A stretch of DNA of 64,000 bases from Polyporus tsugae (lineage: Eukaryota > Basidiomycota > Agaricomycetes > Polyporales > Polyporaceae). Positions within the stretch are counted from its first letter, which is position 1. Each line of letters opens with the position of its first letter. Location of the stretch: the NCBI GenBank assembly GCA_024305745.1, contig JAHRBS010000010.1, positions 689,501 through 753,500 on the forward strand. The letters are read 5' to 3'. Positions 29,743 to 42,078 of the stretch are shown here, in pieces. The position numbers and the translations under genes were made by a program. The notes under the pieces were generated by a model. It had not been told where the DNA came from. It ran no database searches and worked only from the letters and a program-made list of their open reading frames with translations.

Positions 29743-32700
29743 ATGTCTGGCAGCGTGCGAGTACGTCGGCAGGCTTCCCCTCCCGGCCGCCATGCGCAAC
29801 CCCCTCCGACGTCCCAGAGGTTTCCTCATCCTCGACACGATCATCTGGACGCAGACGAGCGTCGTGAAGCTGCCTCAAGAGGCCTTGGCCCTGGTCGCAA
29901 GTCCCATGTCACCGGCGGTCTCAACCTTTCTCCTGGAGAGTGGAAGCTTCTTGCTGTCGTCTTGATCGTTGCGTCCGCAGTCAGGCTTTTCCGTATCTCT
30001 CAACCCAACAGTGTTGTGTATGTCCTTCGCCCCCCTCCATCCTCCAAACTTGCTCCGTATTAAACTGACCACCCCTGCTTCTTCCGCAGTTTCGATGAAG
30101 TCCACTTCGGCAAATTCGCCTCCAAATACATCAAATCCTCATATTTCGTTGATGTCCACCCACCGCTCGCTAAACTTCTCATCACACTCGCTGGCTGGGT
30201 CTTTGGCTACGATGGTAACTTCGACTTCAAGGACATCGCCAAGTATGTTCGTCCCCTCGTGCTACCCGAACGTTGCACTGACGTCACGACAGAGCGTACA
30301 CAAACGTGCCTTACGTCGCGATGCGCATGGTTCCCGCCTTGATGGGTATTGCGACTGTTCCTCTCGCCTATCTTACCCTACGCGCACTCGACTGTCGTGT
30401 CACCACCGCCCTTCTCGCCTCCCTTTTCATCACCTTTGAAAACGGCATGATTACTCAGTCCCGTCACATCCTCCTCGACTCCCCTCTCATCTTCTTCACC
30501 GCCCTTACGACCTTGGCCTGGACCGCTTTCTGTAATGAGGATCACTACCAGCCTTTCACCGAGTCCTGGTGGATTTGGCTTTCCATGACTGGACTCTCCC
30601 TCGGCGCTGTGGTGAGCTGCAAATGGGTTGGCCTCTTCACCATCGCCACCGTTGGTTTGGGTACTCTCAAGCAACTTTGGGATCTCCTCGGCGACCTCCG
30701 GGTCCCACCCAAACTCTTCCTCAGGCATTTCCTCGCGCGCGCGCTGTGCCTTATCCTGATCCCCATCATCTTCTACATGTCGATGTTTGGCGTTCACTTC
30801 CTAATCCTCAGCAACTCTGGCGAAGGAGATGGATTCATGAGTTCGGAGTTCCAGCACACACTCAACGGACGTGGGATGGCCGATACTTTTGCTGACGTGG
30901 CTGTTGGGTCGCAAATCACCTTTCGTCATGTCAATACTCAGGGTGGTTACCTACACTCGCACCCTCACCTTTACCCCGGTGGTAGCAAGCGTAAGTTTAT
31001 GTCTATTCAATTGACAATAATCATCTTCTGGCCGGTCTGACATGGGCTCAATACAGAACAACAAATCACCCTCTATCCGCACCGGGACAATAACAATGAC
31101 TGGCGTATCGTGAATGCGTCGGCGGATGGTGACCCCTACACCGACTGGAACGATCGCGGCCTGTCTTACATCACCTCTGGTTCCCGGGTCAAGATTCGGC
31201 ACGTTCAGACCGACAAATCGCTTCATTCACACGATGTCCGCCCTCCAGTCTCCGATGTCGATTTCCAGCAGGAGGTCTCTGGATACGGCATTCCCGAATA
31301 CGCGGGTGACACGAACGATGATTGGATCGTCGAGATTTACCGAGGTGACAAACGTGACAAGGAGTCAGGCAAGCGTCTCAGAACGTTGAGGACGCAGTTC
31401 CGGCTGAAGCATGTCATGACGGGCTGCTACTTGTTCTCACACAAGGTCAAACTCCCGGAGTGGGGTTTTGAGCAGCAGGAGGTGACGTGCAATAAGCAAG
31501 CTGTCTTGGTCAATTCGTTGTGGTACATTGAAACCAACTACCATCCCAAACGTAAGGGTTTTCCCTGTTTGATTTTAAACGCGAATTTAACATATGCAGT
31601 GCCCGAGAACGCTCCCAAAGTCAACTACAAGTTACCCGGCTTCTTCTCTAAATTCTTGGAGCTTCAACAAGTGATGTGGACGACCAATGCGGGACTCACT
31701 GACCGTCATATGTATGATTCTCGACCTGACGCTTGGCCTCGCCTGCGTCGCGGTATCGTCAGTCATCCATTATTGATTCCAATCATATCAATTCCTTACA
31801 TTAGCTCCACAGAACTTTTGGGTAAAGGACAACCGTCAGATCTACCTCTTGGGCAACCCCTTGGTCTGGTATCTTAGCTCCGCTGCTGTCTTTGCCTACG
31901 CCGCCACTCGTGCTTTCCTTATCCTCCGCGCCAAGCGTGGCTACAGGGATTTCGAGAACAGTAGGTTGTGTTGCTTACACGAAGTCGCGTTTTCTCATAA
32001 TATCTATGACAGCGAAGGTAGTGAAGTATGACGCAATGTGTGGATTCCTCTTCATTGGCTGGGCTCTTCACTACATACCCTTCTATATCATGGGCCGCCA
32101 ACTATTCTTGCATCACTACTTCCCGGCTCTGTACTTCGCCATCCTGCTTTCGTGCACTGTGTTCGACCTCGTCACGTTCACCCTCCGACCCCGCACCCGA
32201 CTGCAAATCGCCGCCGTGCTTCTCATGATCGCTATATGGAACTACTCGTACTTCAGTCCGCTTGCGTATGGCCTCCCGTGGACAAAGGGCAAATGCTACA
32301 AGGCGAAATGGATGAAGACTTGGGACTTCTCTTGGTGAATTTTGTCCCTGTCCGCTTGAAGGTTTCAACTGAAATGCCGTCTTTACTACAGCAATGACTT
32401 CCTGGATGACGTGAGCTGTTTCAAGCCCGCCATCTGATCTCCTTTACTAATGCATATCCTTAGTATTCGCAATACAAGGGGGTTGTTGCGACGCCTCAAG
32501 CCTCACCTCCGGCAGTCGTCAACCAGCCTCCGAACCAGGGTGGTCCTGCAGCGGTTCCTATTGGCGAGCCAGTCAAGCTCGACCAACAGCCTCCCGCCGA
32601 AGCCGATACGACAACACTCGCTTTCGGCCAAGCCGAGCCTGGTCGTGATATTTTCGCTGACCATCCACACAACGATTTGAAGAGCAAGGAAGGCCAGGCG

Positions 32701-32982
32701 CCTCAGAAGAACGATGCAGAAGTCGCGAAGGACGAAATGGGACACAGCTCGCATGACGTGGAATCGGTGACAAAGGCAGCGACGGCAGCTGCAGAGACGT
32801 CGGAAACGGTTGGAGACTCATCCTCGGCTAGTTCATCCACCTCTGAGACCTCGACTACGGCCACCAAAGAGGCATCCTCCAATGATCACGATCATGCAGA
32901 GGGGCCGAAAGTCCAGGAAGAGGCGGAGGCGGACCGTGCGCGTGAGGAGCTGTTCCCTGACACGAAACAGCATTCACCGTAG
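29743..32982 (+). CDS. Protein O-mannosyltransferase, PMT2 subfamily
   Basis: ER-membrane enzyme that transfers mannose from dolichyl-phosphate-mannose to Ser/Thr of secretory proteins (GT39). Nine exons with introns at 30018-30089, 30243-30292, 30991-31056, 31552-31599, 31758-31812, 31961-32012, 32335-32391 and 32411-32463 give exactly 928 residues. Visible hallmarks: the catalytic-loop [19 protein letters not shown] and [11 protein letters not shown], a multi-spanning N-terminal half, three MIR-type repeats ([51 protein letters not shown]), then further membrane segments with [20 protein letters not shown]. The MIR spacing and sequence fit PMT2 better than PMT1 or PMT4. The C-terminus carries an unusual ~180-residue Ser/Thr/Ala/Glu-rich tail after the last membrane span. 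Exon 8 is only 19 nt (32392-32410). Confidence 0.93.
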
Positions 32983-33234
32983 TTGATGTATCTTGCCATT
33001 CGTCCTGTTTGTTGTTTTGAGACTCTCCCTTATTATCTCGTATATATTGATACTGGTACAGGATTGTACATCCAAGCATAGTATGTATGGTACATAATCT
33101 CCAGACGCCACGGTGCAGGTGGCATCGTTAGAGATCCATTCCTTTGAGAGACAAGCTGGAATTCGGGGCGTACTTTATTCGGACAAACTTCAGCGACTAC
33201 AAGTCTCCAACCACCTTGAAGTTTCAAACTTGAG

Positions 33235-34751
33235 TCAGCCAGCTGCCTGTGTTCGTTCAAGCATCTTGTTGACCGCAACTGGCCTCCCACTGGCAGGGTG
33301 CGCCAAGTCAGCCATACGCTGTTCTCTCATTCGCAGCAGGAGTTGGACGAGGATTGTGGGAGTGATAATTTCGTTACGTGCATTGTCCTCCGGCATAGCA
33401 ACGACGTCTCCACTGGCAATCGTCCCATCGTTGATGAGACCGGGAGTTCTGCCAGCCCTTGTGCCGGCTCTTCGAGTTCCGCTACCGCCATTCGCTATTG
33501 ACGTCGACTTGTGCAAGAATGACGACCTGGCCGAGTCCGTATTGGCATTCGGATCTTCGCTGTACCGATCCCATAGAGCATACAAGGAGATGATTTCCTG
33601 TGCAATGGTGGCGACAAGGCTCATGCTGACGTTCAGCCCAGCCATGAAGCCGATGACGTCTTGTTGGTGCTGTTGCTTCTTTTGACTGTGCGACGCAGAG
33701 CGAGACGAGCGACGAGTGGGAGAACCTGAATGACTATGGTGGGAGGAACCAGAGTGAGAGTGGGACGAGGAGGCGGATTGTTGAATAGAGGTGCGTGTTT
33801 GGGCGTGGAACACCAGAGTCAGGTAGATGGCCGAGATGGCGATGAGATGCGGTGGATATAGCAGGCAGAGTTCAGAACGATAGGTGTCGTTGATAATAAA
33901 CCTTTCGGGAGCCTTAGTGAGTTCCGTTCCCAGAGCTAGATAGCGGAGATGGACGCACCATGCCATTTGTAACGCACCTTCTTGTAGTTCCAGCTTGCCT
34001 TCGCCTGTTCCCCAATATCGAGGACCGTCAACATCATCAGCGTCCGCTTCCCCTGCCTCTGCCTCAGGGACGGTAGCGCCTCCTTCCTTTCCGCACAGGG
34101 TCATGAGGGTACGGTAAGGATGGAAGACGGTGAGGTCGCACTCGAGTTCGTCAACGAGGTAAAACTCCATCTCGGCTAGCTTGGAGTTGTCTGAGGGAAA
34201 TGACTTGATGGTATGTTCTTCACCTATTGACCTTACATGTCAACGATGCAGTTAGGGTGTACAAGAGGAACTCAGTACCGAAGAGCATGCGAGCTTCGGA
34301 GACGACATTCTTGATGTGAACCGGGGACTCTTCCGCCTTTGCGGCAACATAGCAGCAGGCGGCGATGACGATGAAGGGGTCCGTCTCACAGTACGAGTTC
34401 TTGACGTAGAATCGGCGGAAGAAGACGGTTGCAGTGGCGATTACCCTTTGCCTCAGCTGGAGTTTCTTGCCGAGCTTGGATATTACTAGGATGGGGAGAC
34501 GCGATCAATGACGACAACGGAGGCGAGGCGTTGGACGGGTGAGAATAGGCTCACGGTTGGCAAAGAATATGTTGAGGAAGCCGAGGTATTCCGGGTTGTC
34601 GACGTACTGGAGGTCATCGGAGCGGGCCTGGTGGAGGGTCGACCTGTCGACGATCCAGCGTTTGCTTGCAGGGCTTGGGTGAGCAACCGGGGACTGAGGA
34701 TTGGAGATGAGAGACGTACTAGTGGGAGCTGGACCAGAAGTTGGTGGCCAT
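33235..34751 (-). CDS. Cyclin C of the Mediator kinase module
   Basis: Partner of CDK8/Srb10 in the Mediator kinase module, which represses or tunes RNA polymerase II transcription. Five exons (34720-34751, 34555-34664, 34279-34485, 33959-34223, 33235-33901) give 426 residues. The start MATNFWSSSHYKRWIVDR and VIATATVFFRRFYVKNSYCE followed by CCYVAAKAEESP are the first cyclin fold. LVDELECDLTVFHPYRTL and FIINDTYRSELCLLYPPHLI are the second. Compared with the usual ~250-310 residues, it carries a Ser/His-rich insert (SSSHSHSGSSHHSHSGSP) and a ~100-residue loop before the final helix MAGLNVSMSLVATIAQEI. A Glu/Ala/Asp-rich loop also interrupts the second fold. It is divergent from malate dehydrogenase (179-bp gap) and convergent with the mannosyltransferase gene. 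Confidence 0.9.
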
Positions 34752-34930
34752 TGCAAGGCGAGTGGGTGCGAGTGCATTCGCAGAGCAGGCGAGGGGTCCC
34801 GACCTGCTCCGACGCCGCGTCCGGCACGCTCAAAAACGCAGCACGGACACGTCTCACGCTTCTCACCACACCCCCTCATCGCCTCATCCTCCCTCCTCAC
34901 TTCTAGACGACAACGACAAGGACGTCCGCC

Positions 34931-36197
34931 ATGTTCTTCCGTGCTGCTTCCCGCTCTTTCTCTTCCCAGACCCGCCAGTTCTCCTCCTCGGCCGCACGCC
35001 AGTCCAAGGTCACCGTTCTCGGCGCTGGCGGAGGAATTGGCCAGCCCTTGTCCCTCCTCCTCAAGCTCAACCCCCTTGTCACCGAACTTTCCCTTTATGA
35101 TATCCGTGGTGCTCCCGGTGTTGCCGCCGATGTCTCTCATGTGGATACCCACAGTGTGGTGCGTTTCTCCTTGCTTCGCCCCCCACTACGCGTAGCCTCA
35201 CCTCGCACCGATCAAGGTCAACGGCTACCCTGCCGACAAGCTCGACCAAGCCCTCGAGGGCACGGACGTTGTCGTCATTCCCGCTGGGGTTCCCCGTAAG
35301 GTATGCCTGCTTCCCGCTGCTCATGAAGGTTTTGATAATTGAACTAGCCCTGCCTTCGTCTAGCCCGGTGTAAGAACCACTCTCGGTCCGTCTCCCCTCC
35401 CCTTCCCGTTCTAACTCCGAGTATGGCCGTGATGTAGATGACCCGTGACGACCTCTTCAACACCAACGCGTCCATTGTCCGCGATCTCGCCACCGCCGTC
35501 GCTCGCGTCGCTCCCAAGGCCCACGTCCTCATCATCTCCAACCCAGTCAACTCCACCGTCCCCATCGTATCCGCGGTCCTTGAGAAGGCTGGTGTTTATG
35601 ACCCCGCACATGTCTTCGGTGTCACCACCCTCGACGTCGTCCGTGCCCAGCGCTTCCTTGCCGGCATTGCTGGTGCCAACCCCAAGGATGTCCCCGTGAC
35701 TGTCGTCGGTGGTCACTCGGGTGCGACGATCGTCCCTCTGCTTTCCCAGACCCCGTACGGCACGGGTGTTACGGGCGAGGTCTACAAGAAGCTAGTGCAC
35801 CGTATCCAGTTTGGTGGTGACGAGGTCGTGCAGGCTAAAGAGGGTGCTGGCTCGGCAACGCTTTCTATGGCATACGCGGGTGCCCGCTTCACGGGCGACC
35901 TCCTTCGTGCACTCAATGGCGAGAAGGGCGTTATCACCCCCACTTTCGTCAAGAGCCCTCTCTTCGCTGACCAGGGTATCGAGTTCTTCTCTTCTAATGT
36001 CGAGCTCGGGGTAAGTTGTATCCTCTATGTAATTTTCGGAGCCCCACTAACAGTTGCGTCATGTGCAGCCCAACGGTGTCGAGAAGATCCACCCTCTGGG
36101 CCAGCTCTCGGCCGAAGAAGAGGAACTGCTGGCGGCCTGCTTGCCCGACCTCAAGAAGAACATCGAGAAGGGCAAGAAGTTCGTGTCGCAGTCTTAG
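34931..36197 (+). CDS. Malate dehydrogenase, mitochondrial
   Basis: Oxidises malate to oxaloacetate with NAD+ in the TCA cycle. Five exons (34931-35158, 35217-35300, 35364-35369, 35438-36010, 36069-36197) give 339 residues. The first ~25 residues ([20 protein letters not shown]) are a typical matrix-targeting peptide. The Rossmann motif [14 protein letters not shown] follows, then [20 protein letters not shown] (active-site loop Arg residues), [12 protein letters not shown], and the catalytic His in [13 protein letters not shown]. The conserved Pro-Gly between PRK and MTR is encoded by a 6-nt microexon flanked by TCTAG and GTAAGA; no other splicing I tried restores the frame. The transcript is divergent from cyclin C and convergent with TSR2. 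Confidence 0.96.
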
Positions 36198-36437
36198 ATT
36201 ACATCCTAGCACTACCCTACACTCGAGTCGTCGTACGGTCGTATGACGCCATACCAAAAGCGTTGTTGTAGAACTAGAATCTAATAACCCCGTTACTTGT
36301 GGGTTCAGCAACGTCATTTCCAGGCAATTGCAAGATGGATGCACACCGTGACTGCGCGTAGCCCTGCGCCTGCTCTTTAGAGCTTGTTGCAGACGGAAGG
36401 AAATCTATTCACGTACATTCATTCAACACGATGACAG

Positions 36438-36986
36438 TTACCTATGACTTTTGCCCTTGCCCTTGACGGTGGTGAAGCCGTCTTCGTCGACCTCGGGCTG
36501 TTCCTTTGGAGTCCGTTCCCTATCGACCAATTGTGGTGCTTCCTCTCCCAGTTCATCGTCGTCGCTCATGTCCTCCCAGTCGCTGTTATCCCCCGCTGCC
36601 TCCTCAACCACGATCTTCTTCCCCTTGAACCTGTCCGCGCTCTCCTCGAAGTCCCTCAGTAGGTCTATCTTGCCGGCCGAAACCTCCTCCCATAGCCTGA
36701 CGACATCTTTCGCAACTGCCTCCGCGCTCCCATCTTCCAAGTTGGCATCGAACTCGTCCGCCATAACCTGTAGCAGGCGATCTTCGACATAGTCGGGATC
36801 TGGTTTAGGCTCTTGCTCCTCGAAATCGTCAACGAGCACGGAGGCGAGCCAAGTGCACTTCTCCGTGGATTCGGGGCCGCCCCAGCCTTGATCGACGGCG
36901 ATGCGAAGAGCGGGCCAGTAGGCGAGGCGTGCGATCACGCCGCGAGCAAAGAGCACAGACGAGTGTGGTGGGCTGGAAGAGGCCAT
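36438..36986 (-). CDS. TSR2: Pre-rRNA-processing protein TSR2
   Basis: Escort protein that holds ribosomal protein S26 and delivers it to pre-40S particles; needed for 20S pre-rRNA maturation. A single exon of 182 residues from the ATG at 36986 (MASSSPPHSSVLFARGVIAR). An in-frame ATG at 37028 would add 14 residues that do not look conserved. The WGG motif lies in VDQGWGGPESTEKCTWLASV. The C-terminal half is strongly acidic (DNSDWEDMSDDDELGEE), the part that binds the basic S26. The tail ends with GFTTVKGKGKSHR. Confidence 0.9.
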   Translation of the reverse strand: MASSSPPHSSVLFARGVIARLAYWPALRIAVDQGWGGPESTEKCTWLASVLVDDFEEQEPKPDPDYVEDRLLQVMADEFDANLEDGSAEAVAKDVVRLWEEVSAGKIDLLRDFEESADRFKGKKIVVEEAAGDNSDWEDMSDDDELGEEAPQLVDRERTPKEQPEVDEDGFTTVKGKGKSHR

Positions 36987-37319
36987 GGGCGGTGTCTGGA
37001 CGAAAGACGGTGGACGGAGGACGTTCAAACCTGGACCAGGGTTGTTGCCTCGCGTCTCACTCTCAGATTTCGCGAGCGCTTGTTGCCTGCCTCACTGACC
37101 GCAAGACTCAATCTTGTTTACGTGCAATTGTTATGAGCACTTAATCCATCACAATCATCACAATAAATAACTTGGTATACAGTGGCCACGCATTTATATA
37201 TAAGTATATCTGACTGAGTGTACAGTAACTTGACCAGGACCCCCTCCGTGGCCTGGCCACGCATAAGTAACTGCTAGTATAGTAGTCATACATAGTACGA
37301 GACATCAACCACGCGTAAA

Positions 37320-39285
37320 TCACCGTGCTTCAAGCAACTGGCCTCCTGCAGCTGCCCGCTCAATCCCCTTAAAGATGATCTGCACCCGCTTCTGCGTCCC
37401 CTCGTCCTGCGACGCACCCACCGCATCCTCCTCCCCTTCCTCCTCCTGCCCAGGCTGGCCTGCCATGAACTCCGCAACGAACTGCGCAATCCCGCGCTCT
37501 CCCACTTCAGTCAGCGCACGCGGACCCCATCGCCACTCGAACGCCTGTAGATGGTCGTCCGTCCCGGCGGGAGCTTGGGTTGCCCGCGCACGCTTCGTCC
37601 CACCTTTTCCAGCCGCGGTCCCCACGCGGTGCTTCTCAATGTAGCCCTGCCGCATGAGCTGGGCAAGATACGCGTCGATCGTCACCGATTGAGTCGTAGC
37701 TTGGCTGCTGAGCGGGATGGGCGTGTTCGCCGGCAGTTGCAGCCGCTTAAGAATCGCGCGCAGGTCACCTGGAGAAGAACATGGCGCATCAGTGGTCTCG
37801 CTGAAGCCGATGGTTAAGAATGCGCATACTGTCGCTAATCACACGCCCCTCCACCAGGATGAGTGCAAGGATGGCATAGAGGATGCCCGTCGAGGCGAGC
37901 TGGTCCGAGCTGTGCCATGCGAAGATACTACCCGTCGACCGCTGGCAGATCGGGTTATCGTCTTCAGCGAACTCTTCGTTCTCATCTACATGCTCCTTTT
38001 GCTCGAGCTCACGGATCTCGGCGTCAGGCGCACATGCTTGTTCGATGAGCGCGGGGTCAAGCAAAGATCGGAGGATGTAGGACTTCATGCCAGTTGGTGC
38101 AGCTGCAAGTCGTGGTTAGCGAAAGCTACCAATCAATGCACCGTAATCGGAAATGAAATGCGACAGAGACACGACAAGAATAATTTCTGTTGAGGAGATC
38201 ACACTGGTTCACATGAGCGCATATAGCCTCTCACGAGCTGTCTGCGCGCCAGGGCCCCCAGACCACATGAAATGGAATGGACAGCCCGATATGAAAGCAT
38301 GCGACGAAGGCCACAAAGCTGAAGATATACTCAGGCGTGCAACTCAGAAAGAACCAATGTCAGGTTATGCGCAAGCACCCCGGCTGCAGTACCGGGCAGC
38401 TTCAATATCCCCACATAACTCAGGCGCACGGGAAGTGAAACGACCCGGCGTTTGTGTGGAGGGCATAGAGCCACTGGGAGGGGTATCGTTGCCGATCAAG
38501 CTAGATGGCTGGACTCCCTGATTCTCGCAAAGGTCAAAGGAGCAATATATACGTGCGTTTGTCCACGGTTCTCCATTTAACACCTCGCAAGGTGAAGAAC
38601 TCTGGTATCGAGCCAAATCATGGGTAGGTATAGGCGGGGTGTCGGGGCGTTGGTGTGTGCTACTTCAAGTGATTCATGTAGGAACAGCCGCCGCACATCC
38701 CTTGATTGCCCCAATCTCACACAGCGGAAGCGGAGAGCTCACCTTTTTTCTTGACACCAGTATTCTTCAGAAGATCCGCGTCCTTCTCGCTCATGTCCTT
38801 ATCGGAGGGCATGGCCTGCATCTCAACAAGTTCCATCGCGAAAGTCTTGTGGAGGATTTGATTCGCCGAAGCAAGGACGGCATTGAATGTGCGCGTGCCG
38901 GAGCCCAAGACTGTGAAAGGTATGTTCCAACAAATGCGAAAAACGCGAATCTATAAGTGATACCTTTCTTGGATATCTCATCTCTCCTGAGCGGTAGCCT
39001 CCGTTGCTCGTGAAAGAGGGCAAGGCGGACGAGGTCGCGAGCCTTCTTTTCGGTCTCCTGCAGGAGACGAAAGGGTTCGCGGAGTATGCGCACGTAGAAG
39101 ATTAAGCGACTTACCCCTTCGACCTTGTCTCCTCCTTCGTCGTCATCGAGCCCGTCTTGCGCGTGGTGGTCTTCTTGGGGCTCCTCTTCCGCTTGTGCCC
39201 GTCGTGGCCTGCCACCCTGAGTGGCTCGCGGTGGCTGCGATTGTGATGCCTGTGGTGCACGCTGGGAGCGCGTTTGCCGAACCAT
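37320..39285 (-). CDS. NSE3: MAGE-domain protein, SMC5/6 complex subunit Nse3
   Basis: Part of the Nse1-Nse3-Nse4 subcomplex of SMC5/6, which acts in DNA repair and chromosome segregation; the Nse3 winged-helix domain binds DNA and Nse1. Five exons (39115-39285, 38964-39057, 38743-38910, 37830-38102, 37320-37768) give 384 residues. The N-terminus is basic and disordered (MVRQTRSQRAPQ). The MAGE domain is visible in RDLVRLALFHEQRRLPLRRD, NQILHKTFAMELVEM, KSYILRSLLDPALI, GILYAILALILVEGRVISD, AYLAQLMRQGYIEKHRVG and FEWRWGPRALTEVG. Intron 3 (38103-38742) is 640 nt, about ten times the local norm. An in-frame upstream ATG at 39489 is less likely, since it would leave under 70 bp to GRC3. Confidence 0.88.
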
Positions 39286-39553
39286 ATCGTTGATAGTAAG
39301 ATGTTGGGGCTGTTCCTCGCTGCTTATCGACGATGATGATGAGAGGAATGAGAGCGGTGGACTCGGAACAAATGAGTCGCGTCCCAGTCGCGTCGCGTTT
39401 GTGGCTGGGCGCCGACAGATAAGCGCCTTGGAAGCGCCGATGAGGGCATCCTCGTCGAAATTCACTGGCAGAGCAGTCTGAGTCCACATCCTCTCCCTTG
39501 CCCTCTTCTCCCAGTCCTACCTCCCTCTCCCTGCCACCTTGTCCTTGCAACAG

Positions 39554-42078
39554 ATGCTCAGTGCTGTTGCAGCTCGAAAGGCTCGCCTTTCTCAATCGCA
39601 AGCGCAGACCCCTCTACAGTCAACGCCATCCACGCCTTCTGCCTCCTGTCCCCCACCTCCATCCGATGCTAGGAGCAAGCTTTCCTCAACTCTAAAACCT
39701 CCTTCCAAGAGGAAATCTGCTGCACCTGCCGGCAATGCAACCAAAAGAAGAAAAAGTCGGAGTCGCAAAACCTCCCCCAGTCATCAGTCTGCCAGGTATT
39801 TCTCCCAACCGGACGTGTTCAAGACCCAGGACGATGTAATCGTAGTCGACGGGACCGATAGCGAAACTTCCTCGACATCCCCCGACATCCTCTCGGAGGA
39901 CGAGGATCCTCACATTGCAATTTCTCATCACAACTCTCGCACTCCTGCTCGTCAGCGAGCGTGGTCCCCAAGCGCACCTCTGCCAGACTCCTCGGACGAA
40001 GAAGCTGGTGGGATGGATGATCCAGTCATTCTTGATATGCCTATCCCGCCACGAGAGGACAGTGTCTTTGATAAGCCTTCTTCAACCTTGTCAACCTTCC
40101 GCCCCGTCCTCAATCAAAACGTTTTCTGCCTTGCGCCCTCCCACATTCGGAACTCGGACGAGCCCTTACGGAAGCGTACTGTTCTTTTGCTCGCGGCTTC
40201 CAACACCGTTGCCTTGCTTGGGACCTATTCTATCTCTGTTCTGCAAGGAGCAGTTACCCTCAGTGGGGTCACTCTCATCGCTCCGTCGGCTTCACTCTCA
40301 GTTTTCGCTCCCCGCTCAGCACCCGTCCCCATCATCCGGTGTGTCCCTCTCGAAGCTTCCGCGTCCAATCCATCTGCCCTACAAAATCTACCTTCCGAAG
40401 TAGCGAATGCTGCAAAATCCTTCGACGCCGTCATCATCCTGCAGGGGCTACAGACGGGTATCGAAGGATTAGGGAAAATTTGCAGAACGTTTGATGGATT
40501 CTTTGCCCCTTCGCGTTGGCACCGAGACCAAGTCAGGTTTGATTTGGGGCTCGATACAGTGTATTTTGTACGTTTTCGAATATATCTCCTGCCACCCCCC
40601 CTCTCAGACGTCCATGTGTATAGCTCTCTCATCAAATGCCTGACGTCTTTCCCTTGGATGTCCCTCCGTCTTGGGACGCCGCAATCGGAGCTCTCTATCC
40701 GACGTCAAGCAATGAAAGTGAAGTCTCAGGTCAAAGAAGTGCATTTCTTATACGAGGGTCGAAGAACACTGGAAAGACCACGTTTGCAAGGCTCATGCTC
40801 AACCGGCTCCTCTCCAAGTACGTGGCCATTAATCTTCAACGAGTTGAGGATCGTATTGAGTGCCAATACCAGGTTCCAACGCGTCGCTTACTTGGAATGC
40901 GATCTCGGTCAATCCGAGTTCACTCCGGGGGGCATGGTCAGCTTGAATGTAGTCGAGCAGCCCATCTTTGGTGAGCAACCCGACCTACCCACCCAGGACA
41001 TGATCTAATTCCAATTGCAGGACCCCCTTTCTCCCATCCAAGCATTCCATACGCAGCTCACTACGTTGGCGCGACATCCCCAAAGACGAGCCCCTCGCAC
41101 TATGTCGACTCCATACAAGCTCTGGCGCAGCTTTACGACCTCGATATCCAGAATCCGGCCCTTGGGGAATCAGACTTAGAAGATGGACGCATCCGCTCTT
41201 TCATCCCTTTAGTCGTCAACACGATGGGCTGGACGAAAGGTCTGGGAGGCGATCTCGCACGCAAGCTTGAGGAGATCGTCCAACCATCTCATATCTTCTC
41301 ATTTGATGCTTCGGCCAACGACGATTGGGGCTCGCCAATACCAGTTTCAGGCTCAAGCGGACTCGGCGGACCACATGTCCACTCCCTAGAGAGCGTACGG
41401 CCTTCGTCGATCTCTTGTCATTACACCGCAGCCGACCAGCGAAATCTCTCCATGCTCTCGTACTTTCACGCCATTTTCCCCAACCATCCTACTACATCGC
41501 TTATAACCTCTCCCATCGCGATGTCCTGGAATTCAACGCTTCCGTTATGTGCTCAGCATCCATACGAGGTGGACGCTCGAACCGCATTTGATCGACTCTT
41601 CCTCGCAGGTGCGGGGACTGAAGACGTCGTACCCGCTGAAGTGCTTCGGGCCCTTACTTGCTCTGTGGTCGGACTCGTCAGTTGCGAACCCGGGACCCTC
41701 CACAGCCACACCATCGAAGCCGACGACAGCGAACCAGCTTTGGCCTTCTACGAGCAAGGTTCTCCGCCCCCTTCGCCGTATACATCGAAGTGCTTGGGTC
41801 TGGCCGTTGTTCGAGCTATCTCACCTGCGCCATCACCGCGTATCCAGCTCCTGACACCGGTTCCACCCAATCTCCTTGGTTCGGCACGAGTGCTTATCAT
41901 GGGCGAGCTGCATCTCCCGGTATGGGGAATGTTGGACTTTCGCACTCTCGATGATAGTGGCGATATTGCGGGCTACGAGCGTGGTAAGGTGCCGTATCTT
42001 CGTTGGGGCAAAGGGGAGGGAGCAGGTGGGGAGCGGCGTCGGGTTCGGAGGAATCTGATGAGAAGGGGACAAATGTGA
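39554..42078 (+). CDS. GRC3: Polynucleotide 5'-hydroxyl kinase GRC3
   Basis: Nucleolar RNA kinase that works with the Las1 endonuclease in ITS2 pre-rRNA processing and has been linked to RNA polymerase I termination. Four exons (introns 40568-40623, 40818-40872, 40971-41020) give 787 residues, typical length. Start at the ATG of MLSAVAARKARLSQS. The first ~170 residues are Ser/Pro/Lys-rich with nuclear-localisation-like KRRKSRSRK. The P-loop is FLIRGSKNTGKTTFARLMLN, followed by AYLECDLGQSEFTPGGMVSL (Walker B-like) and LVVNTMGWTKGLGGDLARKL, all CLP1/GRC3 features. It is divergent from NSE3 with a 268-bp gap. Confidence 0.92.
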
